Positions 51,620 through 60,389 of a DNA stretch of 64,000 nt are shown in pieces. The notes under the pieces were generated by a model. The model was not told where the DNA came from. It saw only the letters and a list, made by a program, of their open reading frames with translations, and ran no database searches. The DNA comes from Piscinibacter lacus (GTDB lineage: Bacteria > Pseudomonadota > Gammaproteobacteria > Burkholderiales > Burkholderiaceae_C): assembly GCF_016735685.1 (NCBI RefSeq), contig NZ_JAERRA010000001.1, forward strand, positions 992,001 through 1,056,000, read 5' to 3'. The position numbers and the translations under genes were made by a program. Within the stretch, counting starts at the first letter, position 1; the number at the start of each line of letters is the position of its first letter.

Positions 51620-52306
51620 ATGGCCTCCGACAAGACACCGGCCCGCGCGGGCTTCCTGGCCGCGCTGCGCGCGGACAACCTGCGCATGCTGGGCAAGCTC
51701 GCCCTCGTGGCCGGCCTGATGTTCGGTTTCGGCTATGCGCTGGTGCCGGTCTACAAGGCCATCTGCACGGCGCTCGGCATCAACGTGCTGACCCTGGCCG
51801 AGCAGAATGCGGCGGGCCACCGGGCCAAGGCGCCTCCGCCCAACAGCCAGATCGACCGCGCCCGTACCATCACGGTCGAGTTCGACGCCAACGCCCGCGG
51901 GCCCTGGGAGTTCAAGCCGGCCATCCGCTCGATGGACGTGCATCCGGGTGAACTCGTCACGGTGATGTACGAGTTCCAGAATGTGCAGAACCGGACCATG
52001 GCCGCCCAGGCCATCCCCAGCTACGCGCCCAAGCAGGCCACCGCGCATTTCAACAAGCTGGAGTGCTTCTGCTTCAGCGAATACGTCCTGAAGCCGGGCG
52101 AGCGCAAGCAGTGGCCGGTGGTGTTCTACATCGATCCCAAGCTGCCGCGCGACGTCCGCACCATCACGCTGAGCTACACCTTCTTCGAAGTGGGCGGCAA
52201 GGTCCCGGCCGCGCCCGCGGGCGGTGGTCTTCAAGGTCGTGCACCGGCTCAGGCCCTGAGCCTGCTGGCCCTCGCGTCCGAACACCTGGACGTGCAGCCG
52301 TGGTGA
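51620..52306 (+). CDS. ctaG: Cytochrome c oxidase assembly protein Cox11/CtaG
   Basis: Cox11 delivers copper to the CuB site of subunit I. The 228-residue product has one N-terminal membrane helix (LGKLALVAGLMFGFGYALVP), a periplasmic immunoglobulin-like domain, the copper motif LECFCFSEYVLKPGE and the conserved strand TITLSYTFFEVGG. The last 30 residues (after KVPAAPAGG) are not conserved and end in SEHLDVQPW. The stop overlaps the GTG of the next gene. Confidence 0.95.
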   Translation: MASDKTPARAGFLAALRADNLRMLGKLALVAGLMFGFGYALVPVYKAICTALGINVLTLAEQNAAGHRAKAPPPNSQIDRARTITVEFDANARGPWEFKPAIRSMDVHPGELVTVMYEFQNVQNRTMAAQAIPSYAPKQATAHFNKLECFCFSEYVLKPGERKQWPVVFYIDPKLPRDVRTITLSYTFFEVGGKVPAAPAGGGLQGRAPAQALSLLALASEHLDVQPW

Positions 52307-52554
52307 AGCCCGAAGACACCCTCCCGGACCGTTCGCTGCGCGCCGCGGCCCAGCGCCGGGGTTCCTTCGTCCAGACGGCCAAGGCCGTGGCCTGGTCCTT
52401 CTTCGGTGTTCGCCGTTCCAAGGACCAGGAGCAGGACCTGAGTACGATCAATCCCCTGCATGTCATCGTCGCTGGCATCGTCGGCGGGCTGATCTTCGTG
52501 ATCGCCCTTGTGGTGCTGGTGCGCGCCATCGTCGGCAGCGGTGCAGCGGCTTGA
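52303..52554 (+). CDS. DUF2970 small membrane protein
   Basis: The 83-residue protein starts at GTG 52303, overlapping the cox11 stop (GTGA). It has an amphipathic AVAWSFFGVRR segment typical of DUF2970 and one C-terminal membrane helix (VIVAGIVGGLIFVIALVVLV). Members occur between cox11 and coxC in betaproteobacteria; function is unknown, presumably in oxidase assembly or stability. Confidence 0.82.
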   Translation: MKPEDTLPDRSLRAAAQRRGSFVQTAKAVAWSFFGVRRSKDQEQDLSTINPLHVIVAGIVGGLIFVIALVVLVRAIVGSGAAA

Positions 52555-52635
52555 TCGGAGAGAGATTGTTTGAGAGGAAGAGCGTCAAGCGGCAGCCGCC
52601 GCTGACGGGGAAAGAAGACTGAGTCAGGAGAAAAG

Positions 52636-53517
52636 ATGTCGGCAAGCAGCCACGGGCAGACGCCCTACTACTACGTGCCCGGACCGTCGCGCCATCCGGC
52701 GATGGCCGCGTTCGGCCTGTTCTTCGTGATCCTCGGCGCAGGCCAGTGGGTCAACGGCTCGTCCTGGGCGCCGTATGCGGTGGCCTTCGGCCTGCTGTGG
52801 TGGGCCGTCGTGCTCAAGCAGTGGTTCGGCGACGCGATCCGCGAGAGCCAGGGCGGCCTCTACAGCGACCGCATCGACGTGTCCTTCCGCTGGAGCATGA
52901 GCTGGTTCATCTTCAGCGAGGTGATGTTCTTCGCGGCCTTCTTCGGTGCGCTGTACTGGGCTCGCATGCACGCCCTGCCCAACCTGGGCAGTTTGGAGGG
53001 TGCGCTGCTGTGGCCCGACTTCAAGGCCGCCTGGCCGAGCGCGGTTCCCGGCGCCACCGGCGCGCCGGCCGATCTGGTCGAGCCCTTCAAGACCATGGGC
53101 CCGTGGCCGATCCCGACGATCAACACCGCGCTGCTGCTGACCTCCGGCGTGACGCTGACTATCGCCCACCACGCGCTGCGCGAAGGCCACCGTGCCAAGA
53201 CCATCCTGTGGATGTGGGCCACCGTGCTGCTGGGCATCGTGTTCCTGGGCTTCCAGGCCTACGAATACATGCACGCCTATGCCGACCTGAACCTCAAGCT
53301 CACCAGCGGCGTCTACGGCTCGACCTTCTTCATGCTGACCGGCTTCCATGGCTTCCACGTCTTCGTGGGCATGCTGATGCTGCTGTTCATCACCCTGCGC
53401 TTGCAGAAGGGTCATTTCACGCCCGATCGTCACTTCGGCTTTGAAGGCGCGGCCTGGTACTGGCACTTCGTCGACGTCGTCTGGCTCGGCCTGTACATCG
53501 TCATCTACTGGTTCTGA
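52636..53517 (+). CDS. coxC: Cytochrome c oxidase subunit III
   Basis: Subunit III stabilises the aa3 oxidase core. The 293-residue membrane protein has seven hydrophobic helices, the early motif YYYVPGPSRHP, FRWSMSWFIFSEVMFFAAFF, and the conserved end HFGFEGAAWYWHFVDVVWLG. A GAG-rich ribosome-binding site (CAGGAG) precedes the ATG. A perfect-stem terminator follows, marking the end of the structural oxidase operon. Confidence 0.97.
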   Translation: MSASSHGQTPYYYVPGPSRHPAMAAFGLFFVILGAGQWVNGSSWAPYAVAFGLLWWAVVLKQWFGDAIRESQGGLYSDRIDVSFRWSMSWFIFSEVMFFAAFFGALYWARMHALPNLGSLEGALLWPDFKAAWPSAVPGATGAPADLVEPFKTMGPWPIPTINTALLLTSGVTLTIAHHALREGHRAKTILWMWATVLLGIVFLGFQAYEYMHAYADLNLKLTSGVYGSTFFMLTGFHGFHVFVGMLMLLFITLRLQKGHFTPDRHFGFEGAAWYWHFVDVVWLGLYIVIYWF

Positions 53518-53563
53518 GGCGGCTTGCGGATCGCGTCCTGCGCGATTCCGCCGCAGCAGCAAG

Positions 53564-53592
53564 AAGGGGCGCCGCGCGGCGCCCCTTTTTCT
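53564..53592 (+). terminator. Intrinsic terminator after coxC
   Basis: AAGGGGCGCCGC and its exact complement GCGGCGCCCCTT form an uninterrupted palindrome of 24 bases, followed by further T residues (CCCCTTTTTCTTG). It lies 47 bases behind coxC and is one of the strongest terminators of the window. Confidence 0.92.
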
Positions 53593-53631
53593 TGCAGACC
53601 CGTGGCCCAAGCCACGGAACCTGCTGCGGTT

Positions 53632-53853
53632 TCAGGGACTCAGGGGCAAGCCGGTCGGGCGGATCCAGCCCATCTGGTAGCCGATGAGGATGCACAGGAA
53701 GAGCGCCACCGACAGGCCGATGCGCCACGTGAGCGCACGGGCCATGCGGCTGGTCTTGGGCTTGCCGTCCCGCCCCTCCCGGAGCATGGCGTGACCGGCG
53801 CTGGCCAGCGCGATGAGGATGCCGATGAAGGCGACGACGATCAGGAATTTCAT
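53632..53853 (-). CDS. DUF2909 twin transmembrane protein
   Basis: The 73-residue product has two membrane helices (FLIVVAFIGILIALASAG and ALTWRIGLSVALFLCILIGY) separated by a basic loop with MLREGRDGKPKTSRMARALT, the layout of DUF2909. Genes of this family lie on the opposite strand between coxC and surf1 in Burkholderiales, as here. No function is known. Confidence 0.85.
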   Translation of the reverse strand: MKFLIVVAFIGILIALASAGHAMLREGRDGKPKTSRMARALTWRIGLSVALFLCILIGYQMGWIRPTGLPLSP

Positions 53854-53953
53854 GCCGGCACTTTAGGCCATCGCCCCGCTACCTGCCGGCGGCTCCCTCC
53901 ATCAGCCCCGAGCGATCACGCCCCTGCTTCCTTCCGTCGCCGCGCTTCGACCC

Positions 53954-54697
53954 ATGTCCGCCCCGTCCGCTCCGCCTGCCTCCCGTCGCGCGCGCCTCGT
54001 CGTCACCGTGGCGGCGGTGCTGGCTTTTGCCCTGACGGCCCGACTCGGCGTCTGGCAGCTCGACCGCGCCGATCAGAAGCTCGCCCTGCGCACCGCCGTC
54101 GAGCAAGCCGAGGCCCAGCCGCCGCTGGATGCAGCCGGCCTGCTGCCCGGCCCGGACGCGCTGGCCACGCAGTTGCACCGCCACGTGGTGGTCGAGGGCC
54201 GCTGGTTGCCCGAGCACACCGTCTTCCTGGAAAACCGGCAGATGGACGGCCAGCCCGGTTTCTTCGTGCTGACGCCGCTGCTGCTGCCGTCTGGCGACGC
54301 GCTCGTCATCCAGCGCGGCTGGGCGCCGCGGCACCGCCTCGACCGCAGCCTCACACCCGAAGCGCCGCTGCCCGAAGGCCCCGTCCGCCTGCTGGGACGC
54401 ATGGCCCCGCCCCCGGCCCGGTTGGTCAGCCTGGGCGACGAGGCCGGCGGGGCGCTTCGGCAGAATCTCGACCTTGCCGAGCATGCCCGCGCCACCGGCC
54501 TCGCCCTGCGGCCCTACACCCTTTACCAGCTTGACGAGGCAGCCTCGCCCCAGGACGGCCTGCGCCGCGACTGGCCCCGACCGGCGGTCGGCGTCGACAA
54601 GCATCACGGCTATGCCTTCCAGTGGTTTGCGCTGGCAGGTCTCATTTGGGTTCTCTATGTCTGGTTCCAGATCCTCCGACCCCGCCGCCGCCGCTGA
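53954..54697 (+). CDS. SURF1-family oxidase assembly protein
   Basis: SURF1 proteins help insert heme a into subunit I. The 247-residue protein has one helix at each end (LVVTVAAVLAFALTARLGVW and FALAGLIWVLYVWFQIL) and the conserved elements GVWQLDRADQK, VEGRWLPEHTVFLENRQMDG, GFFVLTPL, VIQRGWAPR and KHHGYAFQWFALA. It begins 100 bases behind the divergent DUF2909 gene, and the next gene starts inside its last codons. Confidence 0.93.
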   Translation: MSAPSAPPASRRARLVVTVAAVLAFALTARLGVWQLDRADQKLALRTAVEQAEAQPPLDAAGLLPGPDALATQLHRHVVVEGRWLPEHTVFLENRQMDGQPGFFVLTPLLLPSGDALVIQRGWAPRHRLDRSLTPEAPLPEGPVRLLGRMAPPPARLVSLGDEAGGALRQNLDLAEHARATGLALRPYTLYQLDEAASPQDGLRRDWPRPAVGVDKHHGYAFQWFALAGLIWVLYVWFQILRPRRRR

Positions 54698-55361
54698 GTC
54701 GCCCCGGCCCGAGCCCCTGAGCTTCGCCGTGCATGCCCTGGACGTGCCCCAGGCAGAGGCCGCGCGGGCGCGCAGCGGCCGACTCAAGATGCTGGCTGTG
54801 CTGCTCGTCTGCGCGGCGCCGGTCATCGCGTCCTACCTCACCTACTACGTCATCCGGCCCGAGGGGCGGATGAACACGGGCGAGCTGATCGAGCCGCAGC
54901 GGCCCATCCCGCCGGCAGCCGACCTGCCCCTGAGCACCCTGGCCGGCGAGCCGGTACGGCCCGAGTCGCTGCAGCAGCAATGGTTGCTGATCGCCGTCGG
55001 CGGCGGCGCCTGCGATGCACGCTGCGAGCGCCAGCTCTACTTGCAGCGCCAGTTGCGCGAGACCCTGGGCCGCGACAAGGACCGGGTCGACCGCGTCTGG
55101 CTGATCGACGATGCCGAGCCGGCCCGCGAGGTGCTGCTGCCTGCGCTGGAGGGCGCCCATGTGCTGCGCGCGCCGGCCGAAGCCCTGAACACCTGGCTGC
55201 CGGCCGCTGCCGGCCAGTCGCCCCGCGCGCACTTCTTCCTGGTCGACCCGCTGGGCAACCTGATGCTGCGCTTCCCGGTCGATGCCGACCCGTCCAAGGT
55301 CAAGCGCGACCTGGAGCGCCTGCTGCGCGCCTCCAAGAGCTGGGACCGCGCCGGTCGCTGA
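54657..55361 (+). CDS. Membrane-anchored Sco-like thioredoxin-fold protein
   Basis: The 234-residue product starts at ATG 54657, overlapping surf1 by 41 bases. It has one membrane helix (LKMLAVLLVCAAPVIASYLT) and a periplasmic thioredoxin-like domain with CDARC (Cys119 and Cys123, the CxxxC spacing of Sco copper chaperones) and a histidine near residue 192 in AHFFLVDPLGNLMLRFP, where Sco proteins have their copper His. Overall similarity to Sco is low. It is a standard member of the surf1-ctaA interval in Burkholderiales and probably acts in copper or thiol handling of the oxidase. Confidence 0.8.
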   Translation: MSGSRSSDPAAAAESPRPEPLSFAVHALDVPQAEAARARSGRLKMLAVLLVCAAPVIASYLTYYVIRPEGRMNTGELIEPQRPIPPAADLPLSTLAGEPVRPESLQQQWLLIAVGGGACDARCERQLYLQRQLRETLGRDKDRVDRVWLIDDAEPAREVLLPALEGAHVLRAPAEALNTWLPAAAGQSPRAHFFLVDPLGNLMLRFPVDADPSKVKRDLERLLRASKSWDRAGR

Positions 55362-55377
55362 GCCGCAGGAGCCACGC

Positions 55378-56571
55378 ATGGACACCGTCGATCTCGTGAA
55401 CTGGTCGCCGCTGGCGCAGATGGCCGGCCTCGGCTTGCTGATTGCCGGCCTGCCGCTCGCCTGGGTGGCCTGGCGTCACCGCAAGGGCGGTCCGGAGGCC
55501 CGGCGCCGCGCCCTGGTCTGGGTCACCCTCTTCCTGACCTTCGACCTGGTGCTGTTCGGCGCCTTCACCCGACTGACCGATTCCGGCCTGGGTTGCCCCG
55601 ACTGGCCGGGTTGCTATGGCGAGGCCAGCCCCCTTGGCGCACGCGCCGAAATCGATGCCGAGCAGAGCCTGCGGCCCGATGGCCCGGTCACCCTCCGCAA
55701 GGCCTGGATCGAGATGATCCATCGCTACCTGGCCACCGGCGTCGGCGTGCTGATCATCGCGATCACCGTGGGCCAGGTCCGCGCCTGGCGCGCACAGCGT
55801 GGCCGCGGCGGGCCGGCTGAGGGCGAGACCGCCGCCCAGCCCCTGCTGGCGCTTTTCACCCTGGCTTGGGTCTGCCTGCAGGGTGCCTTCGGCGCCTGGA
55901 CGGTCACGCTCAAGCTCTACCCCGCGATCGTCACCGCCCACCTGCTCGGTGGCCTGACCCTGCTCGGCCTGCTGACCGCGCTGGCGGCCGGGCCGGAGCG
56001 CGCCCGCTGGCTGCCGCTGGCTAGCCCGGGCCTGCGGGCCGCCCTGTGGGGCCTGCTGGCCCTGGCCGTGGTCCAGATCAGCCTGGGCGGGTGGGTCAGC
56101 ACCAACTACGCCGTGCTGGCCTGCACCGACTTCCCGACCTGCCAGGGACGCTGGTGGCCGGCCATGGATTTCGAGCACGGCTTCGCGATCTTCCGGCCGC
56201 TGGGCACCGGCAAGGACGGCGATTGGCTGCCCTTCGAGGCCCTGACCGCCATCCACGTCACCCACCGCCTGGGTGCCCTGGTGGTGCTGGGCGCCATGCT
56301 GGCAACGGCCCTGATGCTGTTCCGGCGCGGTCCTGAACTGCGCCCGGCGGCGGCCAGCCTGGCCGGCCTGGCGGCCTGGCAGCTCGCGTCCGGCGTGTCC
56401 AATGTCGTGCTCGGCTGGCCGCTGCTGGCGGCGGTGGCCCACACCGGGGGCGCGGCGGTGCTCATCATGGTGCTGCTGCGGACCTTGTTGCGCCTGAGCC
56501 CGGGCCGCTCGCCGGCTGAAGTGGCCGGGCCTGCGGTCCATCCGGTCCGGGATATGGCCCGCGCTCCCTAG
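55378..56571 (+). CDS. ctaA: Heme A synthase CtaA/Cox15
   Basis: CtaA oxidises the C8 methyl of heme O to give heme A for the aa3 oxidase. The 397-residue protein has eight membrane helices in two similar halves and the motifs [69 protein letters not shown] and [11 protein letters not shown], with the four heme-binding histidines. It lies 16 bases behind the Sco-like gene; a -10-like TAGAAT overlaps its stop (56569-56574) and could serve ctaB. Confidence 0.95.
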   Translation: MDTVDLVNWSPLAQMAGLGLLIAGLPLAWVAWRHRKGGPEARRRALVWVTLFLTFDLVLFGAFTRLTDSGLGCPDWPGCYGEASPLGARAEIDAEQSLRPDGPVTLRKAWIEMIHRYLATGVGVLIIAITVGQVRAWRAQRGRGGPAEGETAAQPLLALFTLAWVCLQGAFGAWTVTLKLYPAIVTAHLLGGLTLLGLLTALAAGPERARWLPLASPGLRAALWGLLALAVVQISLGGWVSTNYAVLACTDFPTCQGRWWPAMDFEHGFAIFRPLGTGKDGDWLPFEALTAIHVTHRLGALVVLGAMLATALMLFRRGPELRPAAASLAGLAAWQLASGVSNVVLGWPLLAAVAHTGGAAVLIMVLLRTLLRLSPGRSPAEVAGPAVHPVRDMARAP

Positions 56572-56650
56572 AATCGCGGGTTCGCTCCTGTCCCATCGGC
56601 CTGCTGCCGGCGGGGCGCCCCCGGCCCTGCATCGACCTCCCCGAGTCCCT

Positions 56651-57574
56651 GTGTCCACCCCGCTTTCCGCATCTGCGCTGCCGGCGCCTCCGGCCCGCTG
56701 GCGCCAGTTCATGGCGCTGACCAAGCCGCGGGTGGTGCAGCTCATCGTCTTCTGCGCGCTGATCGGCATGCTGCTGGCCATCCCGGGCTGGCCCGGCGCC
56801 CGGGGCTGGCAGCGCGTGCTGCTGGCTTCGGTCGGCATCTGGCTGGTGGCCAGCGCGGCGGCCGTCTTCAACTGCATGGTCGAGCAGACCATCGATTCGA
56901 AGATGAAGCGCACCGCCTGGCGTGCGACCGCCAAGGGCGAGCTGGGCGTGGCCCAGACCCTCAGCTTCGCCACCGTGCTGTGCGCGGCCGGCATGGCCCT
57001 GCTGTGGTTCGAGGTGAATCCCCTGACCGCCTGGCTGACCTTCGCCACCTTCGTCGGCTACGCCATCGTCTACACAGTGGTGCTCAAGCCCATGACGCCG
57101 CAGAACATCGTGATCGGCGGCGCCTCGGGCGCGATGCCGCCGGTGCTGGGTTGGGCGGCAATCCGCGGCGAAGTCGGCCCCGAGTCGCTCATCCTCTGCC
57201 TGATCATCTTCCTCTGGACGCCGCCGCACTTCTGGGCCCTGGCCCTCTACCGGGTCGAGGACTACGCCCGCGCCGGCCTGCCCATGCTGCCGGTCACCCA
57301 TGGCAGCGAGTTCACCCGGCTGCAAATCTGGCTCTACACCCTGGTGCTGTTCGCGGCCACGCTGCTGCCCTTCGTCTCGCGCATGAGCAGTTGGCTCTAC
57401 CTGGCGGCGGCCGTCGCGCTGGGCCTGCGTTTCTGCCAGTACGCCTGGCGCCTGAAGCAGGCCTACAGCGAGCCGCTGGCCCGCGCCACCTTCCGCTTCT
57501 CGATCTGGCACCTGTCGCTGCTGTTCGCCGCGTTGCTGCTCGATCACTACCTCAAGCCGCTCTGGCTGGCTTGA
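56651..57574 (+). CDS. ctaB: Heme O synthase (protoheme IX farnesyltransferase)
   Basis: CtaB/CyoE adds a farnesyl group to heme B, the step before CtaA. The 307-residue polytopic protein starts at a GTG and has the UbiA-family motifs [40 protein letters not shown] with the Asp-rich N/D motif, [13 protein letters not shown] and [20 protein letters not shown]. It sits between ctaA and sco, completing the heme A branch of the cluster. Confidence 0.96.
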   Translation: MSTPLSASALPAPPARWRQFMALTKPRVVQLIVFCALIGMLLAIPGWPGARGWQRVLLASVGIWLVASAAAVFNCMVEQTIDSKMKRTAWRATAKGELGVAQTLSFATVLCAAGMALLWFEVNPLTAWLTFATFVGYAIVYTVVLKPMTPQNIVIGGASGAMPPVLGWAAIRGEVGPESLILCLIIFLWTPPHFWALALYRVEDYARAGLPMLPVTHGSEFTRLQIWLYTLVLFAATLLPFVSRMSSWLYLAAAVALGLRFCQYAWRLKQAYSEPLARATFRFSIWHLSLLFAALLLDHYLKPLWLA

Positions 57575-57611
57575 GCGGCCTGTGCCCTTGCCTGTTCCGA
57601 AAGCCCCCCGC

Positions 57612-58265
57612 ATGAAGCTGTCCGTCGCCTGCCATCCCCGCCTGCGCCTTCTGGCTGCCGGCCTGCTGATCGCGCTGGGCGCCAGCCTGGCGGGCTGCGA
57701 CGATGCGGGCGGCCCGGGCTCGGCGGCGCCCCAGGCCGGCTCGTCGAGCTTCAAGGCAGTCGACATCACCGGGCTGGACTACGGCAAGTCGCTCAAGCTC
57801 AGCGATCCGGAGGGCCAGCTCCGCAGCCTGGCCGACTACGCCGGCAAGCTGGTCGTCGTCTTCTTCGGCTACACCCAGTGCCCCGACGTCTGCCCCACGA
57901 CCATGGCCGAGCTGGCGCAGGTCAAGAAGCAGCTCGGTGCCGAGGGCGACAAGCTGCAAGCCATCTTCGTCACCGTCGACCCGGAGCGGGACAGCGCCGA
58001 ATTGCTCAAGGCCTACATGGCCTCCTTCGACCCGGCCTTCGTCGCGCTGCGCGGCACGCTGGACGAGACCAAGGCCGTGGCCCAGGGCTTCAAGGTTTTC
58101 TACCAGAAGGTGCCGAACAAGGACGGCAACGAGGGCTACACCCTGGACCACACCGCCGGCGCCTATGTGTTCGACATGCAGGGCCGCACGCGGCTCTTCG
58201 TGCGCTACGGCACGCCGATCGAAGCCTGGCTGGCCGATCTGCGCATCCTGCTGGCAGGCGGCTGA
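57612..58265 (+). CDS. Sco-family copper chaperone lipoprotein
   Basis: Sco proteins deliver copper to, or reduce, the CuA site of CoxB. The 217-residue product (ATG at 57612) has a lipoprotein signal with lipobox LAGC, a thioredoxin fold with the copper motif GYTQCPDVCPTTM (CxxxC), VTVDPERDSAELL and the distal His in TLDHTAGAYVFD. An in-frame GTG at 57582 is a less likely start. This is the canonical Sco of the cluster, in addition to the divergent Sco-like protein upstream of ctaA. Confidence 0.94.
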   Translation: MKLSVACHPRLRLLAAGLLIALGASLAGCDDAGGPGSAAPQAGSSSFKAVDITGLDYGKSLKLSDPEGQLRSLADYAGKLVVVFFGYTQCPDVCPTTMAELAQVKKQLGAEGDKLQAIFVTVDPERDSAELLKAYMASFDPAFVALRGTLDETKAVAQGFKVFYQKVPNKDGNEGYTLDHTAGAYVFDMQGRTRLFVRYGTPIEAWLADLRILLAGG

Positions 58266-58319
58266 GCGGCGCGGCCGTCGCGCCGCGCCCGTCCCGGGGC
58301 GGCGGCGGACGCTGAAGGT

Positions 58320-59261
58320 TCAGACCCCGGCCAGGGCCTTGCGCATCTTCTTCAGCGCAGCCACCTCGATCTGGCGGATGCGCTCGGCGCTGACGCCGTA
58401 CTCGGCCGCAAGCTCGTGCAGCGTGGCGCCGCCCGAGCCATCGTCGGCCACGTGCAGCCAGCGCGATTCGACGATGCGGCGGCTGCGCGCATCCAGGCCC
58501 GACAGGGCTTCGCGCAGGCCGTCGCTCGCCAAGTGGTCGCGATGCGCCAGCTCCAGCATGCGGCTGGGCTCGCTGTGCTCGTCGGCCAGCCAGGCAATCG
58601 GCGCGGCGGGGCCGTCCTCGTCGCCTTCCGACGGCTCCAGCGCGACCTCGCCGCCGGCCATGCGGGTTTCCATCTCGATCACGTCCTCGCGCTTGACTTG
58701 CAGCGTCTCGGCGACCTGATCGATCTCGGCCTCGCTCAGGCCCTGGCGGTGGCTGTCCCCCAGCTCGGCCCGGGCCCGCAGGCCCTGCTTGATCGAGCGC
58801 AGGTTGAAGAAGAGCTTGCGCTGCGCCTTGGTCGTGGCCACCTTGACCAGGCGCCAGTTGCGCAGGATGTAATCGTGGATCTCGGCCTTGATCCAGTGCA
58901 GCGCGTAGCTGACCAGGCGCACGCCCTGCTCGGGGTCGTAGCGCTTGACGGCCTTCATCAGGCCGACATTGCCTTCCTGGATCAGATCGCCCTGCGGCAG
59001 GCCGTAGCCCAGGTACTGGCGCGAGACGGAGACGACCAGCCGCAGGTGCGAAAGCACGAGCCGGCCGGCCGCAGCGAGGTCGCCGTGGTCGCGCAGGCGG
59101 CGGCCGCAGTCCTGCTCTTCCTCGGCACTGAGCATCGGAAGCTGGTTCACCGCGCGGATGTAGGCCTCGAGGTTGCCCAGCGAGGGCACCATGGCCCAGG
59201 GGTCGCGCAGGCTCAGCGCGGCGGCGCTGGCAGATGTCGGAATCGGCGTCAGGGGGTTCAT
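58320..59261 (-). CDS. rpoH: Heat-shock sigma factor RpoH (sigma-32)
   Basis: RpoH directs RNA polymerase to heat-shock promoters. The 313-residue protein has region 1.2/2 (LGNLEAYIRAVNQLPMLSAE, LRLVVSVSRQYLGYGLPQGD, LIQEGNVGLMKAVKRYDPEQ), the RpoH box QRKLFFNLRS that binds core polymerase and DnaK, and region 4 ending in YGVSAERIRQIEVAALKKMR. The ATG at 59259-59261 with GAGGAGA seven bases upstream is used. A perfect CIRCE operator lies 22 bases upstream, so repression by HrcA is expected. It converges with the sco gene. Confidence 0.97.
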   Translation of the reverse strand: MNPLTPIPTSASAAALSLRDPWAMVPSLGNLEAYIRAVNQLPMLSAEEEQDCGRRLRDHGDLAAAGRLVLSHLRLVVSVSRQYLGYGLPQGDLIQEGNVGLMKAVKRYDPEQGVRLVSYALHWIKAEIHDYILRNWRLVKVATTKAQRKLFFNLRSIKQGLRARAELGDSHRQGLSEAEIDQVAETLQVKREDVIEMETRMAGGEVALEPSEGDEDGPAAPIAWLADEHSEPSRMLELAHRDHLASDGLREALSGLDARSRRIVESRWLHVADDGSGGATLHELAAEYGVSAERIRQIEVAALKKMRKALAGV

Positions 59262-59283
59262 CGGCAGTCTCCTCGCCAAGATG

Positions 59284-59310
59284 TTAGCACTCGGACTTTT
59301 TGAGTGCTAA
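59284..59310. promoter_or_regulatory. CIRCE operator (HrcA site) upstream of rpoH
   Basis: TTAGCACTC, exactly nine bases, then GAGTGCTAA: all 18 consensus positions of the CIRCE element match. The operator lies 22 bases upstream of the rpoH ATG and so within or next to its promoter or leader. HrcA, the heat-sensitive repressor of groESL and dnaK operons, binds CIRCE. The promoter hexamers themselves are not clear. Confidence 0.95.
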
Positions 59311-59371
59311 GGCGCGGCAAGCGTTCCGCTGTGCCTGCCCTGGAGAGGTCAATCCAGGCCGGCGGCCCGGG

Positions 59372-59438
59372 GGACAAGTACTTGGCGCGCGCATCCCGGC
59401 TCCGCCCACAGACTTGTCCACAGTTTCCGGGGACAAGT
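59372..59438. repeat. Three copies of an eight-base motif behind the glycosyltransferase gene
   Basis: GGACAAGT occurs at 59372-59379 and 59431-59438 and in reverse at 59412-59419 (ACTTGTCC). The last two form an inverted repeat with an 11-base loop. They lie in the 197-base gap between rpoH and the GT2 gene, close to the end of that gene. They may be a weak terminator or protein binding sites; there is no U-tract. Confidence 0.45.
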
Positions 59439-59458
59439 TCCCGGCCCGCGCTGCCGCT

Positions 59459-60364
59459 TCAGGCGATGCCCTTGGCCCGGTGGATTTCCTCGATGGCCCG
59501 CCGCTTGCCGACCAGCAGCGCGCGCATCTGGTAGGCGCGCAGGAAGCGGCGGAACTCAGGGTCCTCGTAGCGCGGCTTGCCGGCAAGCGCGCTGCGCAGC
59601 CAGCCCCAGATCACGGCCAGGCTGCCCAGCAGGAAGGGCTTCTCACCGATCCGGCTCAGCGCGCTGGCGCTGAGGTAGAGCAGGCCGGTGCCCATGAAGT
59701 ACTGGCCGAAGCCGTGGCGCATGCGGCCGGTGTAGATGCTCTGCTGGCTGGACCCCATCGGCCGCAGGTGGATGAAGCGAAGCTCCGGTTCATTCCAACT
59801 GCAGGCGATCCAGCCCTTCATCCGGCAACGGTGGCAGTCGATGCCGTCCCACATCACCTCGCGCACGAAGCCGCCGATGTCCTTGAAAGCGCTGACGCGG
59901 TAGAACTTGGTCATGCCCAGCGAGGTCTCGTCGCCGTGGTTCTCGTCGCGCAGCGTGCCGTGTTCCTCGACATAGGCCTTGCCGCTGCAGGTGGCGATGC
60001 GCGGATTCGCCTCCATGCGCTCGACCAGGATCTCGAAGTAGCGCAGCGGCAGGCGCAGGTCCAGGTCGAGCTTGCAGACGTAATCGAAGTCCTCCGGCAC
60101 GATGGTTTCGTAGCCGGCGTAGAAAGCCTCGATCACCCCGGGGCCGACGGCGCGACGGCCTCGGTCCTGGCGGGTGACGATGCGGATCCAGGGATGGCGC
60201 GCGGCGTACTCGGCCAGGATCTGTGGCGTCTCGTCACTTGAACCGTCGTCGACGATCACCCAGAGCGCCGGCGTGAGCGACTGCCCGACCACGGTGTCCA
60301 GGGTCTGCCGCATGTACTTGGATTCATTGCGGCAGGGCGAAATCAGGGCATAGCGGCGGCTCAT
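59459..60364 (-). CDS. Family 2 glycosyltransferase
   Basis: The 301-residue protein has a GT-A fold: YALISPCRNESKYMRQTLDT and VIVDDGSSDETPQIL at the N-terminus, then KLDLDLRLPLRYFE as the DxD metal site, and the acceptor-side segment GFVREVMWDGIDCHRCRMKG. Near the C-terminus a hydrophobic stretch (FLLGSLAVIWGWLRSAL) suggests membrane association. Such enzymes make surface polysaccharides or glycolipids. The GT4 gene ends 25 bases upstream on the same strand, so the pair likely works together. Confidence 0.88.
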   Translation of the reverse strand: MSRRYALISPCRNESKYMRQTLDTVVGQSLTPALWVIVDDGSSDETPQILAEYAARHPWIRIVTRQDRGRRAVGPGVIEAFYAGYETIVPEDFDYVCKLDLDLRLPLRYFEILVERMEANPRIATCSGKAYVEEHGTLRDENHGDETSLGMTKFYRVSAFKDIGGFVREVMWDGIDCHRCRMKGWIACSWNEPELRFIHLRPMGSSQQSIYTGRMRHGFGQYFMGTGLLYLSASALSRIGEKPFLLGSLAVIWGWLRSALAGKPRYEDPEFRRFLRAYQMRALLVGKRRAIEEIHRAKGIA

Positions 60365-60389
60365 GGGGGGGCGTCCTGTGGATCAAGGT

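Noticed and set aside
52200-52306. Suspected frameshift at the end of cox11
   Set aside because: The tail is unusual, but the conserved domain is complete, the stop overlaps the next start as GTGA, and no other frame restores a better family end.
59413-59422. TTGTCCACAG as a DnaA box and possible replication origin signal
   Set aside because: Only a single near-match; no cluster of boxes, no AT-rich unwinding region and no dnaA or dnaN nearby.
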